Shown: positions 62,304 through 64,000 of the stretch, piece after piece | Layout of the letters: each line of letters begins with the position of its first letter | Numbering within the stretch: the first letter of the stretch is position 1 | Assembly (NCBI RefSeq): GCF_024363565.1 | Contig: NZ_JAJEKE010000018.1 | Span: 1 to 64,000 of the forward strand | DNA: 64,000 bases | From: Lutispora saccharofermentans | Lineage (GTDB): Bacteria; Bacillota; Clostridia; Lutisporales; Lutisporaceae | Direction of reading: 5' to 3' | The notes under the pieces: model-generated | The model's database searches: none | What the model was told of the DNA's origin: nothing | The model's input: only the letters and a program-made list of their open reading frames with translations | Position numbers and translations under genes: made by a program

Positions 62304-63200
62304 CGCTACCTTTAGATAAGGATGATTTCTGATAAATTCCTCCAAAAGCTCCTGAAATATTTTTAAAGCGTTAATACTGCTGGGTTTCGGGTATCTATGA
62401 ATTACTTTGTAATAGATACGTTCATCGGGAGGCACCAGCAGCTCTGATATATTGACAGGCTGTCTATTCTTAAAAGCATGAGCTATGTTTGTCGGGACTA
62501 TTGCCCAAGTGTTGGGTATATTTATAAACTGAAGTATAAGCCCGGCGGTATCCACAGTAATTTTTTTGGGCTCTGCAGGGTCCCACCAATAATCATGCCA
62601 TACCTGAAAGTTTGGCCCCCAATCTGAGAAAATTTCATTCTTTACATCCAAATCCTGGGGGTGAACTTTATCCTTATAATGTGAATTGGTAGAACTGCTT
62701 ACTAAAACCATTCCTTCGCTGAATACCGGCTCGCCTAATAGGCTGTTGCTCCTGATCAAGCGTGAAGTCAGGCCTATGTCAATATCATATGATTCCAACA
62801 AATCAAATACCTGAATGGATGAATGAGAACTTACATCTATTGTAAGCGGCGTCCCGCTGCTCATCATTTGATTTAACAGAGTTGATAATATATAAATATT
62901 TATGCTGTCTACAGATCCGATATTCAATCTAAGAGGAGGTTCCTTGCTTATCCATGTGTGAGTATCCTTTTCTAAAGCTGTCCAGCGCTTAGCGATCATT
63001 ATGAATTCTTCTCCCTTTGGGGTCAATTCCACTAATTTCTTGCCTGGCTGCCTTTTTAACAATGTGGTATTCAATTCTTTTTCCAGAGCATTTAAACGAG
63101 CGCTTATTGTGGATTGTGATACGAATAATTTTTCCGATGCCTTTGACAAGCTTTGAGTCTCAACTATAGTAAGAAAGGTCTTGATATTTAGTATATCCAT
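62298..63200 (-). CDS. LysR-family transcriptional regulator
   Basis: 300 residues: an N-terminal winged helix (MDILNIKTFLTIVETQSLSK, KASEKLFVSQSTISARLNAL) and an effector-binding domain (LRLNIGSVDSINIYILSTLL, YDIDIGLTSRLI). GGAGGTGGG is the minus-strand ribosome site. It is divergent from the class V aminotransferase gene and probably controls it. It lies outside the island repeat, so it is likely part of the resident chromosome. Confidence 0.92.
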   Translation of the reverse strand: MDILNIKTFLTIVETQSLSKASEKLFVSQSTISARLNALEKELNTTLLKRQPGKKLVELTPKGEEFIMIAKRWTALEKDTHTWISKEPPLRLNIGSVDSINIYILSTLLNQMMSSGTPLTIDVSSHSSIQVFDLLESYDIDIGLTSRLIRSNSLLGEPVFSEGMVLVSSSTNSHYKDKVHPQDLDVKNEIFSDWGPNFQVWHDYWWDPAEPKKITVDTAGLILQFINIPNTWAIVPTNIAHAFKNRQPVNISELLVPPDERIYYKVIHRYPKPSSINALKIFQELLEEFIRNHPYLKVAK

Positions 63201-63464
63201 ATCCCACCTCCGAAAATATCTATCTAATAGATATTATATAGCAAAATGATTCGTTTTTCAAACAATTCCTATTATGCTATAGTGATAAATAAATAACAAA
63301 CAATATTTAATCATGCTATAAATGTACATTTAGCCTGGATTAAGGGAGTATATAATGAATAAATCCATATATTAGAAAAATTAATATTTAATTAGAAAAA
63401 TTAGATTTTTTTATGCTTTGTGAAATGATTGTCATAAAATGTTCAAGAAATTTATTGATAGGGA
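63201..63464. other. Divergent intergenic region between lysR and aminotransferase genes
   Basis: The 264-bp AT-rich stretch should hold both promoters and LysR sites. I could not single out a convincing promoter or binding site; no gene is seen. Confidence 0.5.
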
Positions 63465-64000
63465 GTGGTATCAATTAAAAAGCCGATTCAAATGATGATT
63501 GGACCGACAGCTATACCTGGCAGAGTTCTGAGAGCTATGAATCATATATCCATATCTCACCGATCCAAGGAATATTCTGCCGTCCATGAAAGAGTAACCA
63601 CAAATTTAAAAAAAGTTTTTAATACGAAAAATGAGGTATTGGTATTGACCTCATCCGGGACCGGGGCGATGGAAGCAGTTATTCTCAACTGTTTTTCTGC
63701 CGGAGATGAAATAGTAGTCCCGGTTATAGGCAAGTTCAGCGAGCAATATGCTCAAATGGCCGAAATCTATGGCCTGAAAGTAAAACGAGTGATGTTTGAA
63801 TATGGCAGGACTGCCGATGTGGAAATAGTGATGAAAGAAGTAACAAGCTCGACAAAGGGTGTGTTTGTAGTTCACAATGAAAGCTCTACAGGTATATATA
63901 ATGATATAGAAGCCTTTGGAAAAGCGTTAAAGGATACAAATGCATTGTTGGTAGTAGATTCTGTCAGCGGATTAGGCGGACTTGAAATCAGAATGGATGA
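63465..64000 (+). CDS. Class V PLP aminotransferase (SgaA/AGXT-like), cut by window end
   Basis: The open frame reads KKPIQMMIGPTAIPGRVLRA, then SSGTGAMEAVILNCFSAGD, FVVHNESSTGIYNDIE and LLVVDSVSGLGG, the pattern of alanine-glyoxylate/serine-pyruvate aminotransferases. The PLP Lys would lie beyond the edge. The start is unsure: GTG 63465 abuts GGGAG, while ATG 63492 is 26 bp from it; the KKPIQMMIGP N-terminus favours the earlier start. It is divergent from the LysR gene. Confidence 0.85.
   Translation, partial: MVSIKKPIQMMIGPTAIPGRVLRAMNHISISHRSKEYSAVHERVTTNLKKVFNTKNEVLVLTSSGTGAMEAVILNCFSAGDEIVVPVIGKFSEQYAQMAEIYGLKVKRVMFEYGRTADVEIVMKEVTSSTKGVFVVHNESSTGIYNDIEAFGKALKDTNALLVVDSVSGLGGLEIRMD

Overview
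The window is from an anaerobic low-GC Firmicute, most likely a Clostridium-type organism. The signs are AT-rich coding with strong GGAGG ribosome sites, a glmS ribozyme, CotF-like small proteins, and many oxygen-sensitive enzymes (radical SAM proteins and a 2-hydroxyacyl-CoA dehydratase system). There are no tRNA, rRNA or CRISPR features.

Layout. 1-2341: glmS with its self-cleaving ribozyme leader. 2342-2446: a short repeat-bearing junction. 2447-6711: accessory genes, namely a truncated TniQ/TnsD-like fragment, a Cys-rich copper-storage-type protein, a SHOCT membrane protein, a cyclopropane fatty acid synthase, two DUF421 membrane proteins and two small helical proteins. 6982-8731: a helix-turn-helix/TPR regulator divergent from a small exported-peptide gene, with a perfect 18-bp inverted repeat beside the peptide gene. 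8815-62179: about 53 kb of co-directional, tightly packed genes forming one very large biosynthetic gene cluster. 62298-64000: a LysR regulator and a class V aminotransferase cut by the window edge.

The cluster. It encodes eleven radical SAM enzymes: ten with a B12-type N-terminal domain, six of these being close paralogues, plus one HemN-like. It has two ketosynthase/chain-length-factor-like pairs, three free carrier proteins and one adenylation-carrier didomain with a glycine-like pocket. Acyl processing comes from a FabZ-like dehydratase, two SDR ketoreductases, a thiolase, a crotonase, two acyltransferases and a PPTase. A complete radical 2-hydroxyacyl-CoA dehydratase set is present, with one fused enzyme, one split enzyme and a shared activator. 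Three BtrH-like proteins, a class III aminotransferase and an ABC exporter complete the core. Possible protection genes are an Fpg/MutM-like glycosylase, a uracil-DNA-glycosylase-like protein and a Rph-like dikinase. An MTA/SAH nucleosidase probably removes spent SAM products. Two GGDEF-NHL fusion proteins and one NHL propeller are unusual passengers. I infer a reduced, type II polyketide-like chain modified many times by B12 radical SAM enzymes, perhaps joined to an amino acid and possibly DNA-reactive. I do not recognise the product.

The island. Near-identical inverted repeats (23 of 26 bp) lie at 2368-2393 and 62240-62265. The left one begins 26 bp after the glmS stop, where Tn7-like elements insert. 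A truncated TniQ-like gene sits just inside it, and a strong terminator lies just outside the right one. The whole block therefore looks like a roughly 60-kb Tn7-like island, now without visible tnsABC, that delivered the biosynthetic cluster.
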